Shown here in pieces: positions 23,555 through 36,730 of a stretch of DNA of 64,000 bases. Position 1 is the stretch's first letter. Every line of letters begins with the position of its first letter. Location: positions 1-64,000 of the forward strand of contig FJUW01000056.1 in assembly GCA_900074885.1 (NCBI GenBank), written 5' to 3'. The stretch is from Rhynchosporium graminicola. Its lineage: Eukaryota; Ascomycota; Leotiomycetes; Helotiales; Ploettnerulaceae. The notes under the pieces are model-generated. The model searched no databases. It was not told the DNA's origin and saw nothing but the letters and a program-made list of their open reading frames with translations. The position numbers were made by a program, and so were the translations under genes.

Positions 23555-23789
23555 TATGACGCTTGCTCTAGAAAGGTCTCAAAACTACCTGAGTAATAAG
23601 ACCTCATATTACTATGAATATGAAGTAGTAAGAATCACTTAAGAATCTACAACTAAGGAGTGAAGAAGTAGAGAGAGAATAGAAGTATATATATGAAAAA
23701 GGGCCCCTAAACTCTACTTATATAATCTCGCTTAGTAGTAAGTGTTTCTACTAATAGGGAGAGACCTCTAAACCTAACTAGTCGTCATA
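23555..23789 (-). repeat. 3' LTR of element C (family 1)
   Basis: 235 bp; plus-strand start TATGACGCTTGC, end GTCGTCATA. The adjacent purine tract appears on the plus strand as CCCCCTCCTCC just to the right. Confidence 0.92.
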
Positions 23790-26700
23790 CTACCCCCTCC
23801 TCCGAAAAAAGCTCGCCCTCGAGCGTTAGTCTATCTCCTTATTACTATTAAAGTAGTCGTAATTATTAATTCTATTGTAGAAAGCTTTCAGCTAATTAGG
23901 TAGTCTAGTAAGAGGTCTAGCTTACGTTAAGTTATTAAGGTAGAATTATTATAGCTTAGCGGGAGCGTATTTGATATCTATAGCGTTATACTATATGAGA
24001 TCGATATCTTGATTTAACTAGGAAACTCGGTATAAGAGGCTATTACGCTACTTACGGCACGTAAGTATATCTTCGATCTCCTATTCATCGTTACTAGTGA
24101 TATTAATAAGTAGTAGTAGCAGTAAAGTTTATCCTAGTAAGAGGTCGTTTAGATACTTCCGTAGCTTAGCAGCAGGGAATACGTTATATACTTTCATACT
24201 AGTAGGGAGCTCTAAACGATAAGAGCTTCCGACCTTTTTAATTACACGGAAAGGTCTATTAATCGGGAAGTCGAGTTTTTTACTAAGTCGAGTACTTATA
24301 AAGTAGCGTATATCTAGCTAGAAAAGGTCGTCTATAGTAAAGTCGACTTTATAGCGTAAGCGATTATAAGATTAGGATATCTTAGCTTATATACGTTAGA
24401 AGCTAGATTAAGTAGTAGTCTAGGCGTCGCGCAGGCGATTAGCGTAATCTAGAGCTTACTAAGTATTCAACTTATCAGTAGGCGTAGTAGAGTCAGGTAA
24501 GTCTTTCTAATTCTAATTAACGCGGGGTATATATCTATAAATAACTTTAAAGGGTAAGAGACCTCTAAGGGATTCGTAAGGGAGAGTTATCTAGGCGTAG
24601 TCTATAATAAGTAAGAATTCCGACTAGTTATCTTAATAGTAAGAGATAAAAGGTCGTAATCTGCATTAGAGATATTAGTTATAGATCTCTATTTAGCTAT
24701 CTGTTTATAAGTAGTCTGCTGCAGAAAGCTATCTTTTAGTGCTAAGAATTATAATAACTGCAGTCTAAAAACAGGAAATGAATTAAGGCTCTCTATTAGA
24801 GGTAATTATTAATAGAGCTCCGAAATAGTAGTATATATAATATAAGTAAAGCTTTATAAGGTCGCGCGTATCGGAGGTCTTTCAGTATAGAATACTAATT
24901 ACTTATTTACTAAAATAGTTAATAAATACAAGAACGTTATTATAGCTATATTTATCGCAGTTAAAGCTATAGTAGTCGACTATAATATACTCCTATAGAC
25001 GTAATAATATAGGTAGAGGTTAGAGGAGGCCCGGTTTCTTATCACGCGGCACTTGAATTCGTTAGTAAGTATAATAGTTATAGTAGTACTAGTTAATTGT
25101 TAAAGCGATTCTATACTATTAGTATTATAATACTAGTAGTTATAAGGTCTTCTTTACACTTAGATAGGTAATCTCTAATCAGTCGTATATTTCGCGTATA
25201 AGTAGTATGCGAAAGTATAAGATATTAAGTACGATTAGTCTTCCTTCATAAAGTAGAAGATCTTTTTCTATAGTTAGTTTTCTAAGAGTAGTAGAGAGAG
25301 CTTATTTCCGTAAAGCTTAGAGTAATAGTATAATACGATTAGCGTTAAGTACTTACTATACTATAGAAAAGACTAGCGATAGGTCGGCGATTTCTAAAGC
25401 GTTAATAAGCTTAAAGTTATCTATAGAGTCGGAGCTATTCCGGAGGTTACTTATAAGTAGTACTAGATCGATTTAGTCTTCGCGTAGTAGCTATTATAAA
25501 CGCTAAGTTCTTTTAGCGTTATTCTAGTTATCTAATTTATCTATTCTACGAGAGAGAGCGTTAGCGAGTAGATTATACTTCTTAGGTTAATAAGTAATTA
25601 TAAAGTTATAATCTGCGAGTAGCTCGGCCTATCAGGCTTATTATACGTTTAGCTATTTAGAGGTTATAAAGTACTTAAGAGCTTTATAATTAGTAACGAC
25701 GCGGATCTGATATAGTACGCCTACGAGCTCAGATCTCTAGTTACTAAAAGATTATATAATTATAAGTATTTCCTTATTATGAATAGTATAATTAAGCTCG
25801 GTAGGTAGTATAGTCTTAGAGAAGTAGGCTACTAGGAACTAGTCTTTATCGTACTATTACGATAGTATACCTGCTATTACTCTATTACTAGCGTCTATTT
25901 CGATTATATAAGGTAGATATTACTAATAGTAGTAAAGGAGTAGTACCGAAGTGAGAGCGTGCTTTAGGTAATTAAAGGTATCTTTATACTTCCTAGCGAA
26001 CTGAAATAATATATTATTTTTAGTAAGTTATATAAGAGGTTTTGTGATAATTCTATAGTCCTTAATAAATCGTTAGTAGAAGTTATAAAAGCCTAAGAAC
26101 GATTATATGCCTTTAACTATAGTTAAGTAATTCTAAGATTATATAATATTAACTTTCTTAAGGTCTACCTCGATCCTAGAAGTAGAGATAATAAATCTAA
26201 GGTATTTAGTACGAGTAATATTAAATTTATACTTCTTAAGGTTAGCTTATAATCTAGCGTCTTATAATCGTTATAGCACCTTATATACGTATAATTAATA
26301 CTATAGTAAGTCGTTAGAGTAAATTAGAATATTATCTAGATATATTATATAGAAGTCGTCTAAGTAGTCGAATAAGACGTTATTCATATATTGCTAGTAC
26401 GTTATAGGGCCGTTAGTTAGACCGAAAGGGAGAACCTTATACTTATATGTATTATAACGGGTCTAGAAGGTCGTATACTCTTCAGAGGCTAGATCTATTC
26501 GAATTCGGTAGAATACCTAGCGAATATCTAGTTTAGTGAATATCTTAGTAGTAGAGATTCTAGCTAGCGTTTTATCGATTAATAGTAGTAGATATTGATC
26601 CTTTCTAATGAGGTTATTGAGTGCGCGAAAGTCGATATAGAATCTTAGACTTCTATTAGCTTTCTTAACGAAAAGAATAAGTATAGCGTATAGTACTTAA

Positions 26701-27983
26701 GAAAGTTCGATGAAACCTTTAGCTAAGTTATTAGTAATATACGCCTTAACGACTTCAAGTTCTTTAGCTAATATCTTATATAAGAGAGAGTATTTAAAAT
26801 TCTTCTAAGCAAATTCCTTAAGCTTAATTCGGTAATCGTATAAGCGATAAGGAGGGAGAATATCGCTAGCTTCTTTAGAAAAGATATATACCTACTAGCT
26901 ATACTTATAAGGGATCTATAGTTCTGAATCTAATTCGCTTAAGCTAATAGTAAATTACTAGGCAGTTTTATGATGTTCCGTAAGGTCGATAGTTAAAGAT
27001 ATAATAGTAGTATTACGTTACTAAACTACGATTCGGTCGTTAAGAAGCTTATCTATCTCGTAAAAAGTAATAGAGAAGATCTTATCGTTAGAAGACTTCT
27101 AGTGTTTATATAAGAGATAGAAAGCTAAGCTACTAATTATATAAATCTCTAGCGTAAGAGGCTCTAGAAGAGGTCTAAGTATACGAGGTAATCTTTATCG
27201 CTTCCGAAATATCGTAGTAGCTATTTTTATACTTTAAGTAGCTTCTATTAAGTCGCGAGATAGTATTCCGAGTAACTATTAGTTTATAGTATAAATTATA
27301 TAGGCGTAGTCTTATACGTAGGTCTTTAATATAAAGACTTCTAATTAGAGTTAAAGTAGAGATTCACGCGGGATATAAGCGATAACGTCGCTAAATTATA
27401 CGTATTTCGGCTATATATTAGTAGCTTCTCTAGAGTATAAAGACTTCTCTTTATTACTCTATTCTTATTCTTTAGGTAATAAATACTTAGGCTTATTATA
27501 TCTATAATAAGTAGTATAAACGCCGGAGAAATAGTCCTAACTGATTAGTAGTAGTAATAGAGGGTTAGTTACTTATAGAATACTCTCTAGGGGAGAGTTT
27601 TAGATGTTTTTATAGCTATAAGTCTCCTTAGAAATACGCTTCCGAGCTAGTAATAGTCGTTTGATAACCGAGATAGAGTTAATAATAGCTCGAATATTAA
27701 TAGGAGAATTAGTTATGCTTCGCTATTCCTCGTACGCTTCCTAGAACTAATTAAAGCGTTCGTTTTGTTCGTTAGCGTTATATTAGTAGCGCTAGTAAGT
27801 ACGGTATTTACGTAAGTCCTTAATCTCGATCAGAGAGCTATAAACGTTACTAGGAGGAGTATATAGTAGCTAAATAATCTATTGTTTAGAGGCATCTAAG
27901 AGTACTTGATATTCCGAAAGCTAGGTCCTTCCGAGTATAATACTATAGTTTCCGAGAGTAGTAATAAGAAAGGGGGTAAATAC
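23790..27983 (-). pseudogene. RT-RNase H-integrase remnant of element C
   Basis: Minus-strand reading shows RT (FTKLDIR near 26525-26545; LFDYLDDFYI near 26345-26375), RNase H, FADALSRR-like sequence near 25550 and the integrase core (about 25.1-24.7 kb) in the same order as element I. It supplies the reference used to measure the sequence missing at 11275. Confidence 0.82.
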
Positions 27984-28229
27984 CTAAACGCGATAATCTA
28001 CTATTAAATTAAGTATCGTATAATAACTAATAGTACTACTATTAACGCTATTGAAGCCTTTAATAGGAATTGCGTTTAGTAGAGAGTGAATTAAAGGTTT
28101 TAAGAAGAAGGAAAGGGATTTAAGAAGAGAATAATTAATAAAATAATATCTATTAGCTCTAGAATTAAGAAGTGCGGGTAGCTTATACGAGAGTCTATTC
28201 TTAGTAAGAGTAGCACGTATAGTAAACAA
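27984..28229 (-). pseudogene. Aspartic protease remnant of element C
   Basis: An 81-codon open stretch with LTKNRLSYKLPALLNSRAN, where the retroviral-type protease would have L-D-S-G-A-N. Both changes (Asp to Asn, Gly to Arg) are G-to-A on the coding strand, the expected RIP outcome, and they remove the catalytic Asp. The open stretch ends at a RIP stop. Confidence 0.75.
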
Positions 28230-29883
28230 TTAACTACTAAGAAGCTTCGTAAGGTTAAGATATCGTATATCTTATATACTACCTAAGAAGGAGTCTTTCC
28301 CTAGGCGTAGTCTTTTGCTAGCGGTTTAATATACTCCTAGGTATTATTATACGTTTCTTTGTTATTATTATCTTCTAGCTTACTGTTAACGTTATTATTA
28401 GCGTTAATTACGTTAATTCGATACGGGGTATTAGGTCGAGCTAACGATAAGCGTGAGTATAAGGTAAGCGTAAAGTAATAGGGAGTATTCGCTAGTAATT
28501 ATATATAAGGCGTATCGTTTTATGTAGAGTATAGTGCTTATTTACTAGTCGTACTAGTATTCTCGGGCGTAGGAAGACTAATTTGCGGATAAGAAAAGGA
28601 GTTAGTACTACGGCGCTAAAAGGAGGTATTTATAGGGCGTTCCCGAGTCGCGCTAGCTTTAGCCGAAGACTCGGAATAGTAGGTCTTTTTAATGAATTAA
28701 CCTTAGTCTTTAGCTTATATAGCCTTAACGTATTCTTCTAGTGTCCTTAATATTCAGTATTATTAGAAGAGCTATTTCCGTAGCCGTGCAGGTAGCTTCT
28801 CCTATAAGTCTATTTTTAGAGTCGATTAATTATTTACTCTAGCTTTACGAGCTAGCGTACGAAACTTATAGTAGAACGTCTAGAAGGTCTACTTATAGTC
28901 TATCTTTAGCGCGGAGTAGCTAGCTCTTGCAGTTTATTAGTCGTATAGATTAGATAAGAAGGAGACGAGTTAAGTAATTATATTAAGTGAATCGATTATA
29001 CTACCTTCTTTATTATATTCTAGTTCTAAGAACGAGAGTTCTAGGTAGGTTCTAGCTATTCCTTCTGTTTAGTTAAGTAACTAATCTTTACAGTAATCTT
29101 CGTTAATAAAGTAGCTAGAATAGCGCCGGAGGGCGTTACGTATCTATACTTCCTAGAGTTTTAGAGAGTAGTCGATTCTATCAGAGAGCTTATTTAAGAG
29201 GTTCAGTATCTTCTCTATACGCGTAGCATATAATATTAACGATATTCCTCCGGTAGATTATTCTCGATGACGATTATCAGGCGTAAGAGTAGCGTTATCT
29301 TCTTTAATTAATAGTAGTAGTATTATACGCGATTAAACGTTATCAAACAATATAGACTTAGTAGAGCGCTAGGTAGTCAACTAGCGTAGTTCCAGGAACT
29401 CGTCCCGTAACTAGCGTAGTTCTATAGATAAGTCAGCGTTTAATTATCTCTCATCCGCGAGCTTCCTTTCTACCTCTTATAGCTAGTAAGCGTAGTCTTC
29501 CTATGAGTTACTTATAGTTACTATTAATATAGGGGTATTATCGGGGAGGTTTAGTGACTTAGTAAGTTTGTTAATTATAGTAGGAGTTAGGGAGCTTAAC
29601 TCGGATGAGGCGTTATCGCGAGTACTCTCTACTATAGAGAGAGGTAGGTTACGGCGAGTATTACGAGTCGCCGAAGAATAGGAGGTAGAAGGAGTCGGAG
29701 AACTAGTAGTTGATTTATCGGACTTAAGTTACTTTAGTTTAGGTACTATTCTTTAAGTTTATACTTAGTATAGGCCTTCTCTATATAGCGTAGTCTCTTA
29801 CGTTTAGTAGCTCTAGGTATAGAGATATGATATAAGTAGATATTTATTATCTTCCTAGACGTAAGTAAAAGAGTTATAGATAA
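28230..29883 (-). pseudogene. Gag remnant of element C
   Basis: Colinear with 8492-10130 of element A in reverse complement. It contains the ATCGCATATCTCG-like block seen at the gag/protease border of A and E and several frame-breaking TAG/TAA codons. The gag start lies next to the 5' LTR at 29884. Confidence 0.75.
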
Positions 29884-30118
29884 TATAACGCTTACTCTAG
29901 AAAGGTCTTAAAACTACCTGAGTAATAAGACCTTATATTACTATGAATATAAAGTAGTAAGAATCACTTGAGAATCTATAACTAAGGAGTGAAGAAGTAG
30001 AGAGAGAATAGAAGTATATATATGAAAAGGGGCCCCTAAACTCTACTCGTGTAATCTCGCTTAGCAGTAAGTGTTTCCACCAATAGGGAGAGACCTCCAA
30101 ACCTGACCAGTCGTCACA
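29884..30118 (-). repeat. 5' LTR of element C (family 1)
   Basis: 235 bp; the outer end (CTCCAAACCTGACCAGTCG) keeps CA/TG dinucleotides. Ends exactly at the N at 30119. Confidence 0.9.
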
Positions 30119-30464
30119 NGCCTTCTCTATATAGCGTAGTCTCCTGCGTTTAGTAGCTCTAGGTATAGAGGTATAATATAAGTAGATATTTACTATCTTC
30201 CTAGACGTAAGTAAAAGAGTTATAGATAATATAACGCTTACTCTAGAAAGGTCTTAAAACTACCTGAGTAATAAGACCTTATATTACTATGAATATAAAG
30301 TAGTAAGAATCACTTGAGAATCTATAACTAAGGAGTGAAGAAGTAGAGAGAGAATAGAAGTATATATATGAAAAGGGGCCCCTAAACTCTACTCGTGTAA
30401 TCTCGCTTAGCAGTAAGTGTTTCCACCAATAGGGAGAGACCTCCAAACCTGACCAGTCGTCACA
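30119..30464. other. Assembly gap N and duplicated contig end
   Basis: The N is followed by 345 bp (30120-30464) that repeat 29774-30118. The LTR parts look identical and only a few bases in the gag-proximal 110 bp differ. The TSD CAGAT is found after the second copy, so this is most simply an unmerged overlap between contigs. Confidence 0.85.
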
Positions 30465-33400
30465 CAGATCGTATAGCCCTAGGAATATACTCCGGCATAT
30501 AGTTCTTAGATCTAGGAGGCTTACTACGCTTCTTTTATATAGTAACTTACTCCGGGATATCGACTTCTAGTGCTAGAACTTCGTCTGTAACTATAGACTC
30601 GGCATCTTCCGTACTATCGATTTCGACTTCGGAATCCTCGTCTTAGCTTATAATACCTGTATTAGGAGTAGTACTAGTAACTTCGGCGTTATTAGTAACT
30701 TCGGCGTCCTAATTTTAGCTCAAATTATCAATAGATTCACCCTTAGTTTAAGGTATTATTATAGCATCTTCTTCGTGAGGTTCTATAACTAAACCGTCTT
30801 TATTAAATCGTAGATAAGAGGTACGAACTACCTTTCTATTAACTAGGTATCTATAGATATTATAACCTTCAAATCCCACTAGAATACCCTTTTTAGCTCT
30901 AGGAGCTACCTTATAGCTCTAGACTCTCTTCTCCTTATCAATTAGTATAAAGATAAGATATCCCAATATACGGAGATACTTAACAGAGGGAGTATAGTTC
31001 ACCCCTAGTTCAATATCGTCCTAGAAGCACTCAAAAGGAGTCTTCCCTTCTACTCTAGAAGTAGAGGTAAGGTTAGCGATATATATACAGGCGAGTAGAA
31101 TTTCCGGCTATATATAGTCAGGTATATTCTAGTCTACTATAACTATACGTACCTTCTCGATAATCGTACGTATAGAGCGTTCAGCTCTTCTATCTTACTC
31201 TAGAGTATACAGAGTAGACTCCTCTAGTAGTATTCTAAGGTAGTCGGCAAGCTCTTTCATCTAAGAGGGAGAGTACTCCTTACCCCTGTTATATCTCCAC
31301 ACGTTAATTTTATAGTAATACTATATTTCGGCTAACTTAATTAGCTTTTAATTAGCTAGGTATATATCCGACTTCTTAGCGTAGGTAAAGGCCTACTTTC
31401 CAGTCGAATAGGCGCATAAGAAGATAGAGGCGTAAGAGTAACTATTCAGAGCCTTAGGTTTAAGGTATACTATATCTATATAGATTTTATCTATTGATCT
31501 AGCAGGTCGTACACGTGCCGACACCTTATTAACCTTCCGAATAGGTCGGCCTTTCTCATATAGTACGCAAAAGCGAGTTCTACTAGTCTTAAGCTCTATA
31601 AACTTCATACTAGTAACTATAGATTAAGTGCGTCGTACTACGTTAAAGCTAGCGTAATATATATGTCTATGCCAAAGCTCTATATCGACTATAGCTTACT
31701 CTACTGCTGCAGGTAAGCTTAAACCCGGAAAGCTAGCGTACTCTACGCCGGAGGTCTCCTTAATAATGAACAGATCTTCGTCAATTGTACAGATCTCCTT
31801 CTCCTTAGACGTGTAGAGAATAGAACTACGCAAATAACCTCCTAATTTATTCAATTTAGAACTGAAGTATAAGCAGACTAGAGACTACGGGATATATAGT
31901 ATATTATAGCACTCTAATATGCGCACTATACTATCGGTCTTTATCGCCTTAATCGTATAACTTCTAATCCCGGTAAGGCGTAATAGCCTATTAATAGTAA
32001 GTATATAGGGTAAGTCGTCTTTTAGCGTATATAAGGTAAATTTAGAAAGGTCGTTAGATATATACTCCGTAGCGCCGGTATCGAAGAGCTATCGTGACTT
32101 ATTATAGTAAGAGAACATAGCTATAGAAGCCGTAATAGTAAGGAAACACGGTAAAAGGGCTACGCCGAAGATACTACTATCATCGGAATCGTTATCCTTC
32201 TTCTTTCTACTACTAGTCTTCTTCTTATCAGTCTTACTCTCTCCCTCCTTCTTCTTCAGCTATTCGGCATACGAGATCCACTTCTTTCTAAACTTCTCCT
32301 TAAACTCCTTCTTCTTCTACTTATTAATAATAAAACAGTTCTCTGGAGTATACTTTAGCGATATCTATTTATAGTGCTTATAAGTCGGCCTAGTTTGATC
32401 TTTACTAGCTAGCTTAGTAGCTCCTCCGCCGCTTCCTTTCTTAGGTATAGACTTATTGCCGTATAGAGCTTAACCTGCTATCTTTCCAGTAGAGTCACTC
32501 GCTCTTGCCTCGTTAGTGATATCTTCAATTAAACTAACTAAAGTCACTCCTAATTTAGCTTTCTCAGTCGTATCTAGGTTATTACTAGAAGAAACTCTTA
32601 AGAGAGAATATTATCTTTCAGCTTATATAAGCTACTTCTCTGAAACTGCGGTAATAAATATGATTAGATACTATGCCGGAGGTAGAGCTATTATCAAAGT
32701 CTCTAATTTAATAATCGAGAGCTTAAAAGCGATAATAAACTTCTCTAGGGAATTAAAATCGTTATACTAGAGCTTAACGTAATCTTATATAGCGTTATAT
32801 ACTAGTATATTGCCACCTCCTTCGTACTGCGCTTATAAGGCCTCCTATATATCTAATACGGTAGTTTTACTAGTTATATACGCAAGAGGTCCGGCCTTAT
32901 AATTCAACGTGATTACTAGCTTTATTTAACTCTCTCCAGACTCCTAATCTTACTACTTCTTAAGGGCTTTATCATCGACCTTATCGTCCTATTCGTCTAC
33001 CTCTTTAGGCACGTAGTCATAAGATTTAACGTTAAGAAACTTACTAATTCTATCAGTTTTAGTAATATTCAGTACCTTATCTCTCTATTCCGTATAGTTC
33101 TCTCCTCCCTTAAGCTTATAGCTATCTGCTAAGTTTAAAGACATAGAGCTACTTATCTTCTTGCGTTTATATAGCTCTTCTAGCGTAGTCGTAGTAATAG
33201 GTTCCGATTCCGGGTCTTCCGGATCCTCTAGAAGGTCCTGGGACGTCGAATTAGCGTCTACAGGGGGTAAATCGGGTATATTTTAAGTCCTAGGGACTTA
33301 GGTGGTAGCTTCCGGCGCTAGCGCGGAAAACTCTGCACCTCGAGATACGATAATTTCGGAATCGTCGACTTTGACTACTATACGAGTATAACTATTAAGT

Positions 33401-33717
33401 ACTATACGGCTTATTTATAGTATCTCTTTAATAGAGCTAGAGTTATCGGAGTATACTTCTTCGACTTCTTCTAATGAGAGTAGCGTAAGTGCGATAGCTG
33501 AAGAACTCTCTCTACTAGCACTCTACGCGACTATATTTACTATAGAAAGACGCGCTAGTTTGACTGACTATACGCGTATACTATACCTTAATCGGAAGCT
33601 CGCAACTTGAATCTCTACCCTTAGTACTAAGAAACAGTTCGACGCTTACTATCAAGAATCATAGTACTACTGCTTCTTTGAGTACTACTCTACTTCTAGC
33701 TATCGGGGCTCATAACC
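30465..33717 (-). pseudogene. Gag-protease-integrase remnant of copia element D
   Basis: Minus strand from 33717: gag with a degraded zinc knuckle (CxxC...TPENCF near 32330-32375), protease FDTGATEYIS near 32065-32090, then integrase. The open stretch 31608-31393 holds CVLYEKGRPIR (the zinc-binding end; the family has CxxC) and SIDKIYIDIV followed by LKPKALNSYSYASIF, typical of the copia integrase core start. A KKKTSSRKK-like basic stretch lies near 32205. Stops break the frame, but RIP density is lower than in the gypsy copies. Confidence 0.82.
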
Positions 33718-33895
33718 TATCGCAAGGTTACGTTGATCTTCAGAGTAAGGCATAGAGTAGTTGAATAATATTAGTTGAATTGAAGTACTAATTACTATAG
33801 AGAGTCGACAGAAGATATTATCTAGGAATATCCGCACGGACCATACACGTGACTACAGTCACCTGATCCATGCCAAGACCCATATCCTCGCAACA
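33718..33895 (-). repeat. 5' LTR of copia element D (178 bp)
   Basis: Plus-strand TATCGCAAGG to CTCGCAACA; the element-sense LTR therefore starts TGTTGCGAGG. Followed by the TTTCT duplication. Confidence 0.9.
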
Positions 33896-36463
33896 TTTCT
33901 ATACTACTTATCTAGATAATATTCTTATCTATTTAGATAATCTATTTAAGTACTAATTATATGTACATAAGGTACTATAACGATTATAAGACGCTAGATT
34001 ATAAGCTAACCTTAAGAAGTATGAATTTAATATTACTTGCACTAAATACCTCGGATTTATTATCTTTACTTCTAAAATCGAGGTAGACCCTAAAAAGGTT
34101 AATATTATATGATCTTAGAATTACCCTACGATAGTTAAGGGCGTATAATCGTTCTTAGGCTTTTATAACTTCTACTAGCGATTTATTAAAGATTACAGAA
34201 TAATCGTAAAATCTCTTATATAACTTACTAAAAATACTATATTATTTTAGTTTACTAAAGAGTATAAAGATACCTTTAATTACTTAAAGCATGCTCTCAC
34301 TTCGGTACCTCTCCTCTACTACTATTAGTAAGATCTACCTTATATAATTAAAATAGATACTAGTAATAAAGTAGTAGTAAGTATACTATTATAGTAACAC
34401 GATAAAGAGTAGTTCCTAATAGCTTACTTCTCTAAGACTATACTACTAGCTAAGCTTAATTATACTATCTATGATAAGGAAATACTTATAATTATATGAT
34501 CTTTTAGTAACTAGAGATCTAAGCTCGTAAGCGTATTATATTAAATCCGAGTTATTACTAATTATAAAGCTCTTAAATACTTTATAACCTCTAAATAGTT
34601 AAACGTATAATAAGCACGATAGGCAGAGCTACTTGCAGATTATAACTTTATAATTACTTATAAACATAGGAAGTATAATCTACTAACTAACGCTCTCTCT
34701 CGCAGAACAAATAAATTAGATAATTAAAATAACGCTAAGAGAGCTTAACGTTTATAATAACTATTACACGAAGACTAAATCGATCTAGTACTACTTATAA
34801 GTAACCTCCGAAACAGTTCTGACTCCGCAGATAGCTTTAAACTTATTAATACCTTAGAAGTCACTGACCTATCGCTAGTTTTCTTTATAGTATAGTAAGT
34901 ATTTAAAGCTAATCGCGCTACGCTATTACTCTAAGTACTATAGAAATAAGCTCTCTCTGCTACTCCTAGAAAACTAACTATAGAAAAAGATCTTCTACTT
35001 TACGAAGAAAGATTAATCGTACTTAATGTTTTATACCTTCGTATACTACTTATACGCGAAGTACATGATCGATTAGAAACTGCTTATCTAAGTATAAAAA
35101 AGACCTTATAACTCCTATTATTATAATACTACTAGTATAGAATCGCTTTAACTATTAACTAGTACTACTATAACTACTATACTTACTAACGAATTCAAGT
35201 GCCACGAGATAAGAAGCCCGGACTCCTATAGCTCTTACTAGTGCTATCACGCCTATAGGAGCATATTATAATCGATTACTATAGTTTTAATCGCGATAAA
35301 TATAGCTATAATAATATCCTTGTATTTATAGATCGTTTAGTAAATAAGTAATTAGTATTCTATACCGAAAGACCGCTGATACACGTGACCTTGTAAAGCT
35401 TTACTTATACTATATATACTGCTATTTCGGAGCTCTATTAATAATTATATCTAATAGAGGGCCTTAATTCGTTTCACGCTTTTAGATAGCTATTTATACG
35501 ATTCTAAGTACTAAAAGATAGCTTTCTTCAGCAGACTACCTCTAAACAGATAGCTAGACAGAAATCTATAACTAATACCTCTAGTGCTGATTACGACTTT
35601 TTATCTCTTACTATTAAGATAACTAGTCGGAATTCTTACCTATTATAGACTACGCTTAAATAACTCTCTCTTATAACTCTCTAGGAAGTCTCTCACTGTT
35701 CGAGGTAGTATATAGTTACGCTCTGCGCGTTAACTAGAATTAGAGATCTGATTTACCTAACTTAGCTACTCCTTCTAATAAGCTAAATACTTAATAAGCT
35801 ATCGAATACGCTAGCCGACTACGAGCTCTATGGACTATAGCTTAGTCTAATCTTATCCGCGCTTAAGTAAAGATATCACGCTCCTATAATCGAACTTATA
35901 GAGAAGTCGACTTTAGTAAAAACGATTTAGTCTAGTTAGATATACGTTACTTTATATCTATACGGCTAAGTAAAAAGCTCGACTTCCCGACTAATAGACT
36001 ATTCCGAATACTTAAAAAAGTAAGTAGCTTATACTAATTAGAACTACTTATAAGTATAAAAGTATATAATATCTTCCCTGCGTTAAAGTTACGTAAGTAT
36101 ACTAATAACTTATTACCTAGATAAACGTTACTACTGCTGCTACTAATTAATATCACTAACGATAATAAATAGGAAATAGAGGACGTACTAGCTTACTATA
36201 AGTAGCGCGGTAACCTCTCTTACCGCGTCTCCTAGTTAAATTAAGACGTCGATCTTATATAGTATAATACTTCAGATATTAAGTACGCTCCTGTAAAGCT
36301 TCAGTAGTTCCACTTCGATAACCCGACGTAAGCAGGTATCCTTACTAAGCTCCCTAATTAGCTAAAAGCTTTCCACGATAGAATAGATAATTATAACTAT
36401 CTTAATAGTAATAAGGAGATAGACTAACGCTCGAGGGCGAGCTTTTTTCCGAGGGGAAGGTAA
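33896..36463 (+). pseudogene. RT C-terminal part, RNase H and integrase of element E
   Basis: Resumes E after insertion D: YLDNILIY near 33905-33930 (Asp to Asn at YLDD), RNase H about 34.3-34.6 kb, LLTNALSRR-like near 34680-34705, integrase about 35.2-35.8 kb, and a terminal CGCTCGAGGGCGAGC motif near 36428-36442 that is shared with families 1 and G. RIP stops. Confidence 0.82.
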
Positions 36464-36730
36464 TATAATAGTAGTATAATAGTAGTATAATAGTTATAGT
36501 ATATAACTAGCATAGACTTAGTAGGACTAGTAAGTACTCCTAATCGGGTATACTAAGCGAGATTACCGAGAGCTCCGCAGAGCCCCTTTTATATATACCT
36601 GCTCTCCTCTCTTCTACTTCTTAGCTCTTTAGCTGTAGATTCTAAGTTGATTCTTACTACTTCATATTCGTAGTAATATAAGGTCTTATTACTAAGGTAG
36701 TTTTGAGACCTTTCTAGAGCAAGCGTCACA
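36464..36730 (+). repeat. 3' LTR of element E (family 2, 267 bp)
   Basis: Starts with TATAATAGTAG units (RIPed TGTGACGGTAG) and ends AGCGTCACA; followed by the ACTTA duplication. Confidence 0.92.

Larger units (their letters stand above)
23555..30464 (-). mobile_element. Element C: Ty3/gypsy retrotransposon (family 1) inserted in copia D
   Basis: 235-bp LTRs at 23555-23789 (3') and 29884-30118 / duplicate 30230-30464 (5'); TSD CAGAT at 23550-23554 and 30465-30469. The segment 30120-30464 repeats 29774-30118 at an offset of 346, with a few differences, immediately after the N at 30119, so the true element is about 6.56 kb. It is the most complete family 1 copy: gag (about 29.8-28.3 kb), protease (28229-27984), RT (27.0-25.9 kb), RNase H, integrase (25.1-24.6 kb), purine tract (about 23790-23805). 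RIP stops throughout. Confidence 0.93.
21425..33895 (-). mobile_element. Element D: Ty1/copia retrotransposon inserted in E
   Basis: LTRs of 178 bp at 21425-21602 and 33718-33895; TSD TTTCT (21420-21424, 33896-33900). Without nested element C it is about 5.56 kb. The pol order on the minus strand is gag-protease-integrase-RT-RNase H, which defines copia. Landmarks: protease FDTGATEYIS near 32065-32090, integrase entry near 31608-31393, RT TYIDDFLVI near 22785-22810, RNase H CDNQGALSLSENPELH near 22000-22055. It is less heavily RIPed than the surrounding gypsy copies and the protease Asp is kept, but in-frame stops remain. Confidence 0.93.
17606..36730 (+). mobile_element. Element E: Ty3/gypsy retrotransposon (267-bp LTR family 2) inserted in F
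   Basis: LTRs at 17606-17872 and 36464-36730; TSD ACTTA (17601-17605, 36731-36735). Without the nested copia D it is about 6.65 kb (17606-21424 plus 33901-36730). Order: gag, protease, RT (interrupted by D just after LFDYLDDF at about 21400-21420), RNase H, integrase. Its pol and leader are close to family 1, and the 3' half of the LTR is shared with family 1, but the LTR start is different and carries two tandem TGTGACGGTAG units. RIP stops throughout. Confidence 0.93.

Noticed and set aside
32516..32770. 84-codon plus-strand frame inside copia element D
   Set aside because: It is antisense to the gag remnant of D and has no independent support.
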